This document shows positions 63,803 to 64,000 of a stretch of DNA of 64,000 nt, in pieces; within the stretch, counting starts at the first letter, position 1, and the number at the start of each line of letters is the position of its first letter. Location of the stretch: positions 1 through 64,000 of the forward strand of contig NZ_FMVT01000011.1 of assembly GCF_900102505.1 (NCBI RefSeq). The letters run 5' to 3'. A model generated the notes under the pieces. That model saw only the letters and a list, made by a program, of their open reading frames with translations. It had not been told where the DNA came from and searched no databases. Origin of the DNA: Paracoccus tibetensis. Its GTDB lineage: Bacteria > Pseudomonadota > Alphaproteobacteria > Rhodobacterales > Rhodobacteraceae. A program made the translations under genes and the position numbers.

Positions 63803-64000
63803 TCAGCGACGCGACGGTGCTCGCCGCGGCTTTGCCGTTCCCGGCTTACGCTTACCACGCAGCTGGGATTTCTCAATGAGACCCTCGTATTGGTGCGCAA
63901 GCAAGTGGCTCTGGACCTGGTTGATCGTGTCCATGGTCACCGACACGACGATCAGGACCGAGGTGCCGCCCAGATAGACCGGGATCGAGAACTGGTCGCG
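63803..64000 (-). CDS. secY: Protein translocase subunit SecY, C-terminal part
   Basis: Only the last 65 codons are in the window, entering from the right edge. The text RDQFSIPVYLGGTSVLIVVS, then VTMDTINQVQSHLLAHQYEG and LIEKSQLRGKRKPG matches the last membrane helix and cytoplasmic tail of SecY. The basic end (RRAPSRR) is longer than in E. coli. First gene of the visible ribosomal-operon tail, 45 nt before adk. Confidence 0.95.
   Translation of the reverse strand, partial: RDQFSIPVYLGGTSVLIVVSVTMDTINQVQSHLLAHQYEGLIEKSQLRGKRKPGTAKPRRAPSRR

Overview
The window is high-GC bacterial chromosome. Gene content and order point to an alphaproteobacterium of the Rhodobacteraceae/Paracoccaceae type: rpmH-rnpA-yidD-ttcA-yidC-MOSC-engB-argB, an FMN riboswitch before a stand-alone ribH, an aapJQMP (bztABCD-like) amino-acid transporter, an ATP12 chaperone gene, and a conserved ~74-residue Rhodobacterales small protein beside an SqrR-type sulfide regulator. 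I cannot name the species.

Layout. 1-453: 3' end of a capsule/exopolysaccharide export gene. 454-7300: accessory island. It holds a decayed serine-recombinase tail (841-1048), then an apparently intact element made of two divergent modules: minus-strand DUF5681/cNMP protein, ParB-domain DNA methyltransferase and a 208-aa unknown; plus-strand DUF2924 protein and large serine recombinase. AATTCCCTGTA repeats lie behind the recombinase, ahead of a tRNA-Gln gene. 7611-15889: core metabolism, comprising a flavoprotein, fbaA-fbp-deoR, ribH with its riboswitch, tgt, sufT, sufA, tpiA and a lipoprotein. 15949-19776: tRNA-Arg, a LuxR-type regulator, and a reactive-sulfur module (sqrR facing pmpA-pmpB-persulfide dioxygenase). 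19816-31522: a soluble multi-PAS chemoreceptor, an iron/siderophore-type ABC importer, three L-fucose-pathway genes, an Mfd-like translocase and an acyltransferase. 31850-39770: complete kdpFABCDE potassium operon led by a 27-codon ORF. 39857-49890: tRNA-Arg, an orphan histidine kinase, and the rpmH-to-sixA housekeeping run with an EAL phosphodiesterase inside it. 49966-58947: aapJQMP, then ATP12-HAD-rluC-crcB-rarA in tight overlap. 59010-60519: luxI/luxR quorum sensing with a small divergent ORF. 60519-64000: the tail of the ribosomal-protein operon (secY, adk, rpsM, rpsK, rpoA, rplQ), closed by a strong terminator.

Working together: many neighbours overlap by 1-8 nt (ATGA/GTGA/TGATG), so the main operons are translationally coupled. 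The sulfide, potassium, fucose and quorum-sensing loci each look like self-contained response modules. The accessory island at 1-7.3 kb is the only clearly mobile DNA. Nothing here proves a wholly new system. The best leads are the recombinase island with its DUF5681-cNMP fusion, the truncated soluble chemoreceptor, the divergent Mfd-like protein, and the small ORFs next to luxR and kdpF.
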